From: Apoda limacodes
Lineage: Eukaryota; Arthropoda; Insecta; Lepidoptera; Limacodidae
NCBI GenBank assembly: GCA_946406115.1
Contig: OX291550.1
Location: forward strand, 24,590,722-24,654,721
Direction: 5' to 3'
DNA length: 64,000 nucleotides
Position 1 is the stretch's first letter. Every line of letters begins with the position of its first letter. The translations under genes were made by a program, and so were the position numbers. The notes below the pieces were generated by a model. That model had not been told where the DNA came from, searched no databases, and saw only the letters and a program-made list of their open reading frames with translations. Positions 1 to 11,859 of the stretch are shown here, in pieces.

Positions 1-99
1 GTTTGATTGCTAAACGAAATGGGGACGAGTTTAAGACAAAAAGGACAAATTCTAAATAAAAAAAAAAACATACAAGCAAAGTATTTATCTGTATATAAA

Positions 100-370
100 A
101 ATATATTAAAGGGGAAACCGAGTGACTGACTGATTCAATGACATATCAACGCATAGTCCAAGCCTCTAGGTCTAGAAACTTTAAATTTGGCGAAAGGATT
201 TGCAAAATTCATCCCCTTAAGGGGTAAAATGGGAATTGCTAAATCATTCCCTACCATAGAAGATTATTTGCATAGAAATTCCATATTTTTTTGTGAGTAA
301 GACCATAAACAGTTTAACAGCTTTCTTTTTGAAAAGTCCACGCGGACGAAGTCGCGGAAATTGCTGGTGT
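100..370. repeat. Dispersed lepidopteran repeat fragment
   Basis: The block runs from 'gggaaaccgagtgactgactg' through 'catatcaacgcatagtcc' to 'gcggacgaagtcgcgg' near 345-360. Both end motifs are familiar from a short non-autonomous repeat scattered through moth and butterfly genomes. There is no ORF. Exact ends and target-site duplications are not visible, and the family assignment is from memory. Confidence 0.5.
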
Positions 371-1830
371 AAAATATTTATGTAAAATTACAACAGCCAA
401 TTGAAAAATTAAAATACATATTTTGTTAATTACATGTCTTAAGTATTAAGACATCCGTTTAAGTACGTTATACTTGTTTAAGGATGTCTCGCTCTTCCAT
501 TACATGATCTTTGGAATATAGAATACATTAATTGATAAGTTTTAAAAATAATTAAATTATGAAGTCCCTACATACCAAACAATTTGGTTCGGTTTTATTT
601 TAAATTTTGAGTATCCGTGTGTGTTTTTGTATTATGATAATATCCTTTTTTAGGTATGTAGAATGTAAATAACTTAAAGTTATTACTTGCATTAAAACGT
701 CTTACACACTATAATTGAGTATTTTCACCAGCATACAGTGACCAAGTAAGTACGAATATACACGACAAATGAGCATTCCGTTTAGGTAAACTTTTCTCAA
801 ACATTTCCGTACAGTTCCTACTCTGATGAATGTCTAGGAACTTACTGTAACTGGAAATTGTAAATATTTCAATAACTTATTAATAAATATGTTCGATTAT
901 TTTTTGTTTAAATCATTTATAAAGCTCTTTATTCCATCACAAAAAAAAATTAACATTTACTGCAACATAAATTATATATTTATTGACTTCCTAGGCCTAA
1001 TAAATATATACGGAAGCTGTATGTCATGTTCGGCAGTCCGTGTGTCCTGTGACATACAAACCTTATAATGAAGAAGGATAGGTGCATAATGTAAACCGGC
1101 ATACACATCGTGACGAATCTATCGATAAATTCTAATTTTATTTTTAGGTCAATGCATGTCTATACGGTGTGAATGACACTACAATAATTGCTAGGAGCGG
1201 ATATCTACTAAAATGCCCATTATCCTTTGCACCTTAATAATCTTATCTTTGCTCATCAGACTGCATATGTATTGCATAAACTGGTCCAGAATAAACTACA
1301 GTAGCTTGTAAATCGGTAAACATTCATGACTAGCCATGTTCAGCGAACGAAATGTACCTACCTATGTACAAGATTTCATTTCTTTTATTTCTTATTCTTT
1401 GAACGTGATGTTTACGAACGTACCTACGAAGTCAGCAGAACTAAAATCGAAATCAGTTGCGGACTCAATTTCGTATTTACTTCCATTCAGTATTGACGTA
1501 GATTTATTTATTCGTTAATATGGGTTCCATAGTGCAGTGTGCTTTGTAGATTTTTGTTCTGCAGGTTTTATAGAGTTTTTCAGTTACTGTTACATTTATT
1601 TCCATTAAACTACTATTATGTAATAATAAAAAAAAAACAACAGCGGCAGTCGGGGCCTGCCGCGGTAAAGCTATTTATTGCATGGCATTTTTTATCAACT
1701 TATGCAATTATTATTATTATTTTTTTTTTCTTTGATATTAATTCAAGTTATACTTTTTCAGCGTGGTGATCGATAAGAAAACATTTTTTTTTTCTTTTAT
1801 TGAATAAATGAGAAGTTAATATCGTTCAAA
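371..1830. other. AT-rich DNA without recognisable gene
   Basis: Only short open frames of 60-76 codons occur, full of A/T-run residues (Phe, Ile, Lys, Asn). I saw no splice-bounded coding segment, RNA gene or clear repeat. A small GC-rich patch near 1645-1670 is too short to interpret. Confidence 0.5.
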
Positions 1831-1834
1831 AAAT

Positions 1835-1955
1835 TTTTGTTGGCGGCAGCGGGGTGGGTGCAACAAACTTGTGGTTTGGTTGAGGTGCTCTCGACGAGGC
1901 GCTGCGGCTGACTAATAGAAGGAGAGAGCCGCGTAATGGCCGGCCCACGAGACGT
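1835..1955. other. GC-rich unique island, candidate conserved non-coding element
   Basis: In otherwise AT-rich DNA this stretch is rich in G and C and contains 'ggcgctgcggctgactaat', 'ggagagagccgcg' and 'taatggccgg', the last with a homeodomain-type TAAT core. It has no long ORF and matches none of the repeats in this window. Being a conserved regulatory element is an inference from composition only. Confidence 0.25.
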
Positions 1956-2700
1956 TATTTATGAAATGTATTTTTTTTTTGCTACAAAATAACACTCTTT
2001 CGCAATTAAATAAAACCATAATCGTCTAAAGAATTTATTTTGGAACACGTAGACAAAATTTTATTGAAAAAAGTGATATAACTAGCAGATAAAACTGTTT
2101 TCCCCGTAGAAGTATCTCTCTAAAAATTAGGATTTAGAGGAAACTTTGCGATTTTATTGTATCGAGTCAAGTTTATTCAATCGTGTTTCGACTCCCTAAC
2201 CTACTAATAAAACTCCTAAACTTATGATTGGCATCAAAAAAATATATAAAATTCAATTTTTTTTGCCTTAAAATTGATTTTCCGCACAGTCAAGTTTGCC
2301 GTTGTTAGGTTTTTATCGTTACAAAATTCCTTGATTCGGTCGCCGCGCTCAGAGCCCGCGATAAAAGCTACGCAATAGCTTAAAAAAATTAAATAATTTA
2401 ATACCCACTTTAGAAATCTAATATGTAATAAGTACAAAGTGAGTGAGCAATTAACTATTTTCTTCTTGCCGTCAGATCAATTTACAATGTTTACCTTCGT
2501 AGCTATATTTCTTCTGCACTATTTGTAGGGACTGGCGCATAACTGTATGTATAACGCATAGTAAGGGAAAGAAGCTGTACACTATTTAATTTTTTAATAA
2601 ATAACAAAATCTTTTCATAAATATCTTGCTATTTATAAAAATTAAATTGTATTTAAATAAATTTTCGATGTTTGCGCTGGGACGGAATAACCGTTAAAAA
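1956..2700. other. AT-rich DNA, no gene seen
   Basis: Mostly A/T runs. A short GC-richer stretch around 2335-2375 lies inside a 67-codon antisense frame that has no recognisable domain. Nothing else can be supported. Confidence 0.4.
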
Positions 2701-2714
2701 AGACATGTCGTCCA

Positions 2715-2999
2715 CTAAAAATTATCCAGGAAGCTTATTGCGAATATTGTCGAGTAAGCCAGGCGAGTGAATTCTGGAGTAAAAATGTTTGCACAAGTAC
2801 TCTTACGAGAAGTTAGCATATGTGTCTCTCGAATTTTTGTGTCAAGTAGTTTGTCGTACATTGCTTTTGCAAAAACCTTTGATAAATTAGGTACTAAAGT
2901 TATTGATCTGTAATCGTCTACCTTAATCGTAAAATCGTATCCTACAGAATTCAGATTTTTGAGGGATACAGTACATCGAACTTTCTTCTCCTTAGCCAT
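2715..2999 (-). pseudogene. Non-LTR retrotransposon reverse-transcriptase fragment (antisense)
   Basis: The antisense frame contains 'DDYRSITLVPNLSKVFAK' followed by 'MYDKLLDTKI'. This matches the conserved N-terminal RT segment usually written NYRPI(S/T)LLPxxSKxFEKxxxxRL in non-LTR elements. Only this stretch, about residues 28-52 of the frame, is convincing. The flanking residues do not align with anything I know, and the fingers, palm and YADD motifs are absent. It is an old truncated LINE scrap. It cannot be assigned to LINE-A, -B or -C of this window, because those copies lack this part or differ in it. Confidence 0.5.
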
Positions 3000-3229
3000 T
3001 GTTTATACTCACTACAGGGACACTGGCCTAAGTGCTGCGCTAGCCCAGTGCTAATTTGTCAAGCTATAGTGGCCAAGAATTTTAAGCCACCTATAAGGCC
3101 TCTGACTGCTGAAAGACTGCTGTCATAATGTCGGCTGTCAGTTTTAATGCCATTCAACGACCCCGTATTGCGATTATAAACTAATCCGTAATAAATCCGT
3201 ATAAACAAGATTGTCAAAGAACTGAGTGA

Positions 3230-3465
3230 AATTTAAAAACTTTAACATCTGTAACTTAAATGGACCCGTTGTCCTATTGCCCGTTTTCCCGTAGGAATAA
3301 AGCATTATCACGCAGTAAAAAGTAGCCTATGTTCATCAGGGATAATGACGGCTTCTAATGGTAAAAGAATTTTTTAAAACGGTCCAGTATTTTCTGAGCC
3401 TATTCAATACAAACAAACAAACAATCAAATCTTCCCTCTTTATAATATTAGTATAGATTATTATT
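3230..3465. repeat. Dispersed lepidopteran repeat
   Basis: Contains 'gagcctattcaatacaaaca', the (aaac)-type run 'caaacaaacaaacaatc' and the end 'cctctttataatattagtat'. This combination is familiar as the terminal part of a short non-autonomous lepidopteran element. It is non-coding. Confidence 0.5.
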
Positions 3466-3526
3466 ATAAAGCTTTCGTAGAATATGAAGTTATAGTATAA
3501 TATTTTGGTTACTAGAAAGTCTCCCT

Positions 3527-3839
3527 TTAAGGCACAGTGACTACCTGCAGACTAGCGCCGCGCAAAAAATATCCGTTGTTTCCTCTTTGTATAAAACACA
3601 TTTCAATAATGTTACATTTCAATAATGTTACATACCAATTATTTAGAAATAGTTATCAGCTGTTTTAAGGAAGTTATGTATTGTATCTGGAATAAACCTA
3701 TGAGTAGTAGATAGCGTTTCTGCTAAAAACGGCCGCTTTCGAAATATTTAGTTTGTAATATTTCTGAAATGTGGTTTGTAAAAAGAGGAAACAAAGAATA
3801 TCTTTTGGCGGCGCCAGTTAGGTATTCACTGTGCCTTAA
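3527..3839. mobile_element. Foldback MITE with TTAA flanks, copy 1
   Basis: The left end 'TTAAGGCACAGTGACTACCT' is the inverse of the right end, whose reverse complement is 'TTAAGGCACAGTGAATACCT'. Inverted identity continues inward over about 60 bases ('gcgccg', then 'aaagaggaaaca' against 'tgtttcctcttt'). TTAA stands at both ends (3527-3530 and 3836-3839), as expected for a TTAA target-site duplication of the piggyBac type. No transposase is encoded, so it is non-autonomous. A second copy lies at 33976-34334. Confidence 0.75.
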
Positions 3840-4529
3840 CTATCCGAAGATAAAGAAAAGTTTTTAGATTTTTATTATTAGTTCTTGTGCGAGTTAGTTT
3901 ATAGGATGTACGAATAAGTTACAAAGACCATAATACTTCTTGTAGTGTATGTGGACTAACACCATAACACTGGATCTCGAGGCACAGCGTCAGTCACACA
4001 AGAGGCGTAGGCCAAGTGTGGAAGTGGGTATAACTTACAGTACCTAGTGTTCATTGGACTGAGTTTTTCACTAGAACTCTCCAGAGATATTAGAACTTGA
4101 TAGTGCTAGGCGTTCCAAAGAAATCTAGGTCTAGCTAGACGAACAGAGAGAGACCATAAAATAATTCATTCCACCGTACCGTTTTAACGGAACTCTAATA
4201 TTAGTAGTTCTTTTTAGCACACAAAGATTATTCAAATGTATAGGAATTTGTGTTCCAGTTAAAATGCAATAAATGTTATTCGTTGTGAATTTTATTTAAA
4301 ATATGTTGGCCTATTTGGACGTGTATTTGGCAATAAAAATAAATAAAATGGCCAATATAATGCCGCGTGAAACCCTCGGGCAATGAAAAATAAATAAAAA
4401 TGAGAGATTGGGGAAAAGCGCGCGCCGGGGAAAATGAAATGCCGGTTTAGCGCTCCATACTTTCTGTAACCCCCCTTTGGGCGGTATAAAACGGGATGTA
4501 AGTAGTGCTTCTTTGATATAACATACATT
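3840..4529. other. Mostly unique DNA with one GC-rich patch
   Basis: Roughly 4360-4500 is GC-richer ('gcgcgcgccggggaaaatg', 'gggcggtataaaacggg'). A TATAAAA at 4485-4491 could be read as a TATA box on the plus strand, but no TCAGT-type initiator follows at the expected distance and no coding sequence follows either. The antisense frames across it have no recognisable domain. Confidence 0.3.
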
Positions 4530-5285
4530 ATTAACCGACTTCAAAAAGGAGGAGGTTCTATGTTTGACGGGTATATTTTTTTTATGTATGTCCACCGATT
4601 TCGTCGTCAATTGTGAACCGATTTCAAAAATTCTTTTTAATTTGAAAGAATATGCTCCTGAGGTGGTTCCCTATTAATGAAGTGGATTTTAAACTTAAAC
4701 TTTTGAAGAGAAAAAAAACGAGTTGCACTCCGGGAGTGCCGGCAGAAGTGAAAATTTTTACACACGATTCGCGCTTAACACTCAAATATGTCACAAGACA
4801 TGTCTTTGACATTGTCAAGAAATAATAATGTTTGTTTATTTACTTTTTTGACGTAGTATATTTGACATCGCAATCTGTCATAGAATTAGAATTCCATATC
4901 CAAATACTAAAAATAAAAATTATAATAGGCGTGGCATTAAGGTTTCCGTCTTACGAATTTCCACGATTAGGACACGTGACCTGACGCGAGTTTATAATTT
5001 TTTACCCATACCAAAAAAAGTGCACAACGCCGCTAAAGAAGTTTTCACTTCAAAAAAATTGATGTGAATTTGGAACTGGTGAAACACTTGAATGCTGATG
5101 ATTGTATAAAATGTTGTTACATTAGAAGTATTGATGTTTTTAGTGTTCAAAAAACTCAATGCTTGTTCACTTAAAAGCAAAAAATAATTTTTTAACAAAA
5201 ATAAAGCAGCCGACTTCAAAAAGATGCACTGAAAAGGTATTAATTATTGCCAAAAATCTGATCTGAATATACTAAATGATAATTA
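4530..5285 (+). repeat. 'ccgacttc' family dispersed element, long copy
   Basis: The left end 'accgacttcaaaaaggagg' at about 4533 and the internal 'caccgatttcgtcgtcaatt' lead to the right-hand motif 'gccgacttcaaaaagatgca' near 5209-5228 and 'gccaaaaatctgatctgaat'. The same parts recur at 14370-14740 (inverted), 26250-26610 and 43950-44350. This copy is longer than the others and holds the internal motif 'ggaactggtgaaacacttg' also seen at 26418. It is non-coding; probably a non-autonomous DNA element. Confidence 0.6.
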
Positions 5286-5734
5286 ATATACCTAGAGTTG
5301 TTTAGCTATAGCCAATACTTGAAAATGGCCTTCAATTGTATAGGTACCTTCCCCTTAAAACATTTGTTCATTTAATAAAACAAAAATAAAATCCGTTATC
5401 ATTTTTATATGGCGACTGTAGCTTTGATTATTGACCACCGAAGAAAAGCTCGTTGGACTGTAGAAGTAAGCCTTATTTTTGTTTTATATATTTTTTACAA
5501 CATTCCTACATCGGGTTATTACAATTTTACTATCGGTATGTATGAACGTATTAAGTAGGTACCTAATCATGTACCTACCTAATGTGTTAGTATTATATTA
5601 TGTTGATGTCATGTCTAATAACATTTGAGTGACAAGTCGCAAATCGCTTTTTGCGGTCGTCATAAATCATGGTTTAGCGACTGAGAGTTGTATTTCTTTG
5701 ACACGGTTTGTGCTAAGCTTTTACAAAGTTCTTA
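5286..5734. other. AT-rich DNA, no gene seen
   Basis: No coding or structural signal was recognised. Confidence 0.4.
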
Positions 5735-6300
5735 GGATTCCGTACCTCAAAAGAAAAAAGGAACCCTTATAGGATCACTTTTTTGTCTGTGTGTCTGTCC
5801 CTGACCATTTATCTCAGGAAAGCGTGAAGGTATCAAGTTGAAATTAATATCATAAACTAAGGTCTACGGTCCCTTGAAGCAGTCAATCAATCTAGCTTTC
5901 AAGTCAACGATATAGAAAAACAGCTACAGCTGAAATAAGGCAATCTTTCACTGAAAAAAAAGATAAGCTAACAAAAACACAAATTTTATCTAGTGGTAAC
6001 ATAATTTGAGGACTGGTAAACTTAATTGCTACTAGTACATATAAGTTGTGTTCAGGGAATCAGTTGTTTAATTATAATAAAAGTTTGGTTATTACTAAGT
6101 AATTTTCGAATAGCTAAACCAGTTTAGTTATCCTTTTTTTCAGTGTTGTCGCATATTCTGGCATTCAGAAATAAAATCAAAACCTATGGGGTTCTTCCCG
6201 TCGTCCTAGAATGATTAAAATTACACACGAAGCAAGGTTTCTTACATTTTTCACATTACATCACAAATATAGGAAAAATCGTAAATTTGTGGTTATAAAA
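5735..6300. repeat. 'gattccgtacctcaaaag' dispersed repeat, first of two tandem copies
   Basis: Begins 'ggattccgtacctcaaaag' and includes 'gtctgtgtgtctgtcc', 'gcgtgaaggtatcaagttga' and, after an insertion, 'gcatattctggcattcag' and 'aaaatcaaaacctatgggg'. The same order of motifs recurs immediately downstream at 6312-6560. A small MITE at 5949-6145 splits this copy. It is a common lepidopteran repeat (from memory) and non-coding. Confidence 0.6.
5949..6145. mobile_element. Small MITE with CACTGAAAAAAA terminal inverted repeats
   Basis: The left end 'CACTGAAAAAAAAGATAAGC' is matched inversely at the right end, whose reverse complement is 'CACTGAAAAAAAGGATAACT'. The element is about 197 bp and non-coding. 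It sits inside the repeat at 5735-6300, because repeat sequence resumes right after it with 'ttgtcgcatattctgg'. A related element with 'CAC(C/T)GAGAAAAA' ends lies at 20796-20954. Confidence 0.65.
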
Positions 6301-6311
6301 CATTAAAAAAA

Positions 6312-6560
6312 AGGGTTTGTCTTTCTGTCTGACAAGACCCTTTAACTCACGAAGGCGTGAAGGTATTGAGTTGAAATTAATATCCAATAACTAAAGTCTA
6401 CAGTCACTAAAAGTTGTAAAAGAATCAAGCTTCTAAGTCAATGCAATAAAAAAATTTACCCAAAATACAGTTATTTTTGTCGCATATTGTAACACAAATA
6501 AATCAAAACCTATGGAGTACCGTTGACCTAGATATAATTTTTTTTATTAAACACTCTATC
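6312..6560. repeat. Second tandem copy of the 'tctgtctg' dispersed repeat
   Basis: Shares with 5735-6300 the ordered motifs 'gacaagaccctttaactc', 'gcgtgaaggtattgagttga', 'aatcaagcttctaagtcaa' and 'aaatcaaaacctatggag'. It keeps the sequence uninterrupted where the first copy carries the MITE, which helps define that insertion. Confidence 0.6.
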
Positions 6561-8954
6561 AATTGTTCCTTTTTGTTAAGATTTCAATTATAGGTATATT
6601 ATATTATAGATTAAATTTTTTTTTTAATATTATAATATACATTACCACTGCATTTTTTTTAATTACAAATAGCTTAGGAGACATATGCCATAGGATGGGA
6701 GATAATTAATATCTTACAGGAGCCTAAGGGCTCAAACGGACGAACTTATTACATGGTTACATTAGATTGTTTTTTAAAAGTTGCAAAACCCCTAACATTT
6801 AAACAGTTAAAATTTCGTTACACTTACATTCTATTCAGAAAAATTTAACCCTTGACTTGAGGTTTGGTGTCAAACGACCCTCGTCTGACAACACCAGGAG
6901 CTCTACCATTTGGCCAGATGTCACAATTTATAATAAAGACCGGTGTAGATTGCGGGTGAATGCAGACAGATAATTTCTTTAATTCAATACTGTGTAGTTT
7001 TTCAACTATTACATTTTACTGTACACGATACAATGCTTTTCTGCATCGAAGGCTGAAAAACATATTAAACAAAAGAAACCAATGTATTTCGTACAAAAAT
7101 AAAAAGTCAGATTAATGTGTAATAAGATAATCAAAATGTTGCCGAAATAAAGATAAGCGGATAAGGATAAATTGAAACATGTGTCACATCGTCATTTTGA
7201 CAGGCACTAGTATTGTTTATGGTTCTTTCAGCGGCCAGCAATGTTCGTTATCTTTGATGCAATAAAAGCTGTTAACTTGACACCTGTCATTCTGGGCGGT
7301 ATGGTTTTTTGATTTCCGCATTATGCGACATTACGGCATTTTATGGTTAACTAAGTTATTATAATATTACTTTCCTTTTGGGTGTTTGCGTTGATATTCA
7401 CTGACTTTTCCAATTCATGCATTAATATGTAAAATCCAAACTGGCATAAAATTAAAGTCACGTTTTCGTGCGTCTGTTTCGTATTTTCGGATACTACTCC
7501 AATAAATTTTAGCCTTGAAGTTAGCAAGCATGCCGATAGTGCTGCATAAACAAAATGTTTGAAAAATATCTATCTCTATATTGGATCTGCTAATTGAAAC
7601 CCAATTATCAGTGTTGCCTGATAGTCTTTAAAGGGACGGTATTTTCGTCCCATTCAACGCTGAACCGTCCCGTCACTTGATCTTTTTGAAAGTAGTCAAC
7701 TACTATACACTAAACTTAATAAAAAAATTGTTAATTTAATTTCACAGAAACCTCTTGTATGAAATACCTTTGACATGTTAATATATAAGTATATTTAATT
7801 AAATTTAAATTCCAATTATCACTTCTTAATTTACAAAACTGAACTTATAATGTACTCACTGTTATAATTTAAAAAGGCTTCGGTATTAAAAGCTAGAACC
7901 GTCCCCTAATTTTAAAAATCGTTCTTTTTTCGGAATAACTACCTTCCAAGTATTCTGGTAATACTGCTTATAATCATTAAACATTTTAAGCTCAAACAAA
8001 GGTTTTTAGTAAATTGCTTTTCTTAGCGCTTTTTTTTCTAATTCGTAGTGTAAATTTCTAATAAAATAAATTATACATGATATTGTAATCGGATAATCTA
8101 ACGATATCTGTTAATGGTAGCTATTTTCATTACTACTTACTTTAACATGAAGAAACCAATCGGAATATCAGTAAAATAAAATCAAAGTCTAACTACAACA
8201 GTAGACATGATAACGACCCCTGAAGGCCCCTTCAGACCCCTCTTTGTTCCATCTCTCTAGAGCAGTACCCCTCCCTTGTGTACCATAACCTTTAACTGCC
8301 ACATCTGTCTCCAACACTTCTATAACTGTTTAATAAATACGAAAAAATGTGGTTATTTAATATTCATGGTCTTGTTTATGGTAAAAAGAGATAAAAAAAC
8401 TATAACTTATATAATTACTTATCGGTCCTATAAGAAGAGATAAGGAATAGTTATGAAAATTTGAGAACGATGGTGTAATGTATTTATTATCTTATGTTGT
8501 TTTATGTAACAGCCATGATATAAATAGTGTTCTGTAACACAGTTTAAAAAAACGGTAAAAAATTATTAAATTACATAAATAACTTAATATTAGTATTTTA
8601 GTTATCTTTATGTCATATTAATAAGTGTGTATGTTTTTAATTAAAAATTAAGGTCTAGTGAAGAAAAAATGTATTTTTATTATTTAGCCTGTACTTGGCC
8701 AATACATAAGTACTGAGGTGGAGTTTCAGTCGATAGCTCGCAATTTTTAACCTATAATTATAATAAATAATAATATGTACAAATCGAGTTTTATAAAATC
8801 CCGGTGTAAATATATCATTAATTATAGGCGTATTTTAAGATATTCTGTTGCGTCACAATATCTAGCGTGACAAGGTACAGACAATTACTTCATATATATT
8901 TGTATGTTCCTTTCCTTCCTGAGAAAGCCATTTTCACGTTAAATTGTTTGTTTT
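6561..8954. other. AT-rich DNA, no gene seen
   Basis: Long A/T-rich tract. Around 7636-7675 and 7900-7925 there are repeated 'ccgtccc' words that could be remains of a transposon, but no ends can be defined. No ORF above the noise level and no RNA gene was recognised. Confidence 0.4.
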
Positions 8955-9020
8955 TATGAAAACTAGGAAGAAAGCCTACGTTCGGCAGTGGACGTCCTTC
9001 GGCTGAAACAAATGAACGAA
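8955..9020 (+). pseudogene. RTE retrotransposon ORF tail, tiny fragment
   Basis: 'gcctacgttcggcagtggac' followed by 'gtccttcggctga' encodes the AYVxQWTSxG-stop ending that closes the RTE-type ORF also seen at 13265-13560. Only this terminus is left. Confidence 0.5.
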
Positions 9021-10680
9021 CTGTAGTAAATGAAAGCTCCATACATCGACAATGTCCTTTCTGGACTTTCTGCGTGATTTCACTTTTGACTCAGTACCTC
9101 GAATAGAAACTGCCTTTTAAATGTGTTAGGTATCAGTAAATATTATTTTAGGAATTAAACATACTCCTAAAATAGTGCCAAGATTTTATGGCTGACTCCC
9201 TCTAAAATATTAAGGCCTTCGATCTGCATAGTTCACTACAGATGGCCATATCAATAGAAAAGAAAAAAATGACCAAAATGTTTATCTATCAATTTTAGGT
9301 TGGAATATGCTATATCTTAACTCCTTTTACATTGGTATTGAAAAACTTTTTTTTTGATACCTAATATGTCAACCCCTTATATTTTATATTTGTCAAATAT
9401 TTTAAGATCAAAGTGGATCATGCCTTTAAATTTTTGTTTTGGAAAAAATTTACAAGGACACTTGATGTCCGTCTGAATATGAAGCAAACAAGAATATTAT
9501 AAAAGCTATATACCAAATCCAAATCAAAATTGCGCCTATTGACCATCTATCCCGTATGGCCATCTTCCCCGACTTACCCTAAAAAAAAGTAGTAAGGTAG
9601 TATCAGAAATCCAAATATTTAGTGGGAGTAAATTAGTTTTTAGCACCCGCACGAAATGACATTGTTCACGAGGAGTGTAATGAAAAATTAAAAATAACAC
9701 TATACCTATAGGAGTACCTATACCTATATTAAAAAGAAGAGATTGCTTTTTAAGCAAATTCAAAAGCATCTTAGTGTGTTATTAACATTGTCCATGAAAA
9801 AAATATTTAATCATTGAATTTATACGAAACCCATTATTAAATTTAATGGTTTCGGTAGATATCTTTGTTATATAATAAAGGGAGTTGTTTTCCTATATCG
9901 AAACACGTCCTGCTTACATGTCATGGTTATACATGGTGTTATGACGCACGTGTTTAAGATAAACTAGTTTTTAAATTTGAACTTCGGGCAAAGGTCACCT
10001 ACGTTTATATTAAGTAATACTACAAATAATAGAATACTATGTGATACGTATATACCTTCACCACTAGTTAAGTCAGTACAAACGGCTTAGTTGCTGAATA
10101 TTGACTTCTTTGAAGCTGTTAAAGAAAAGTCACAATGTCCTTTCACTTTATTCATTAACTGTTTTGCACATGTGTACATGTCCTTTAAAACTATCAATTT
10201 GAAAAAAAAACAACCATAATTGATTATAAAATATTGACAAAAAAATAACATTAAAATAATGACTGAAAACTTATGTGTCATATTCATAAAGTGACGCAAT
10301 ATAACTTTTAACGTTAGAAAAAGCTTCGAAAAGGAATTGTTACCAGAATACATCTTCTGGAACGTAGCCACATCCCCCATTCCATTTCCGCCTCCACCCA
10401 AGGTGGGGGAAGCTATTAAGCCAAGCCAAAACTAATTTAAATTAAATCCTAGTGAATTACCAGAGGAGGAAATTGTCGAGCGCACCCTTGATGCTCTGAG
10501 AGTCGTACAGTCGCGACGAAAATGGTTTAATAACAATTATTTACCAAAATGTTTCAAAGGTGATTTATTTGATATTATATAACATATATAGTACTTTTAA
10601 AACGGATTAGTAATAAGTTAACAAATTGTTGAATCAATATTAAGTTTTGTTAATTATCTGTCAACAGAACAATAAAAAAG
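9021..10680. other. AT-rich DNA, no gene seen
   Basis: An antisense 104-codon frame at 10087-10401 begins with a Gly-rich stretch and continues into a Phe/Leu/Ile-rich stretch, with no domain I recognise. A GC-richer patch at 10460-10520 has no usable frame. Nothing can be called. Confidence 0.35.
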
Positions 10681-10682
10681 GG

Positions 10683-10780
10683 CAAACGCACGAAGGGTTC
10701 CATACTATATTATCTATAATGACGGCAAAAAAATCACGTGTATAAATGTTGTATGGGAGCCCCCCTTAAATATTTGTTTT
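10683..10780 (+). repeat. 'gcgcacgaagggttcc' family repeat, 5' part
   Basis: Contains 'cgcacgaagggttcc', 'aaaaaaatcacgtg' and 'ttgtatgggagcccccctta', in the same order as the full copy at 52288-52577. It is truncated on its right side, about 70 bp before the LINE-A fragment. Confidence 0.65.
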
Positions 10781-10849
10781 ATTTTAATTCAATTATTTAT
10801 TTTTAAAGTGACTATATAACTAAATATTATGTGAATATGCATCAATGCA

Positions 10850-11825
10850 CATCAATGATATGTTGGAGATCAACAACATACATTGCTATGCAGATGACAG
10901 AACTAGAGAATTACACGGGCCGTGCAAGCATCCCTCGTTCTGTTGTGGAGGAAAAACGTGAAGAACTTGTGTCTCAAATCGAGATCGGTCTGTCCAAGGT
11001 CTCTGACTGGGGACGGGAAACCTTGGTCCTATTCAACCCTTCAAAGACACAAGTCTGCGCGTTCACCGCTAAGAAAACCCCATTCACTGTAGTACCACAA
11101 TTCCAGAACACTCCCCTCTCCATTTCCAAGAGCATTGGGATCCTTGGTGTTCATATCTCCAGCGATGTTCAGTTCCGAGATCACTTGCTAGACAAGGTAA
11201 AGCTGGCGTCCAAAAAACTTGGTGTACTCAACAGAGCGATGCAGTACTTCACGTCGGGGCAAAGGTTGCTGCTTTACAAGTGTAAGTCCGGCCCCATATG
11301 GAGTACTGCTGCCATCTCTGGGCGGGTGCACCCGGATACCAATTTGGCCTTTTGACTCGGTTCAACGACGGGCTGTGAGAATTGTAGACGATCCTAAACT
11401 CACTTGCGGTATCGAGTCCCTAAGTCTGAGAAGAGACTTTGCCTCCCTGTGTGTGTTCTATCGCTTGTACAATGGATTGTGTTCTGAGGAATTGTTCGAA
11501 ATGATGCCCACGGCTACTTTCTACCGTCGCACCGCTCGCCATCGGCAGGGAATTCATTCTCACACTTTAGAACCTAAATGGTCGCGTACAGTGCGGTTTC
11601 AGAGCAAGTTCCTCCCGCGAACGCTTAAGTTGTGGAATGAGCTCCCTGCCAAGGTTCTCTCCAAGGACTACAGTACGAAGTTCTTCAAGAAAGAAGTTAT
11701 TAGACTTCTGAAGGGTCGGCGCGTGTGATACCCCTGGTGTTGCAAGCGTCCATAGGCTACGGTGACCGCTTACCATCAGGCGGACCGTAGGCTTGTTTGC
11801 CACCTTAGTGGTATAAAAAAAATTA
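10850..11825 (+). pseudogene. LINE-A copy 1: 3' half of a non-LTR retrotransposon with intact 3' tail
   Basis: This encodes the C-terminal half of a Jockey/CR1-group reverse transcriptase. It starts at 'INDMLEINNIHCYADD', so it includes the catalytic YADD box, and continues through 'VSDWGRETLVLFNPSKTQV', 'ILGVHISSDVQFRDHL', 'VQRRAVRIVDDPKLT' and 'LWNELPAKV' to 'LLKGRRV' and a stop at 11727. One frameshift near 11290-11345 splits it into two overlapping frames (10831-11355 and 11219-11728). The 3' untranslated end reads 'gcggaccgtaggcttgtttg', then 'gccaccttagtggtataaaa', a tail shared with the copy at 59470-59890. It is 5' truncated, as is usual for LINE insertions. It is the best preserved LINE-A copy in the window but cannot be active. 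Confidence 0.85.
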
Positions 11826-11859
11826 TTTTAAGCGTCTACCTGTTGCCGTTGTCAATATC

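Noticed and set aside
4485..4491. TATA box of a plus-strand promoter
   Set aside because: No initiator at the right distance and no gene downstream; instead a repeat begins at about 4530.
4292..4610. Two overlapping antisense frames of 78 and 99 codons
   Set aside because: They overlap in different frames and extend into the 'ccgacttc' repeat. No domain, so not called as genes.
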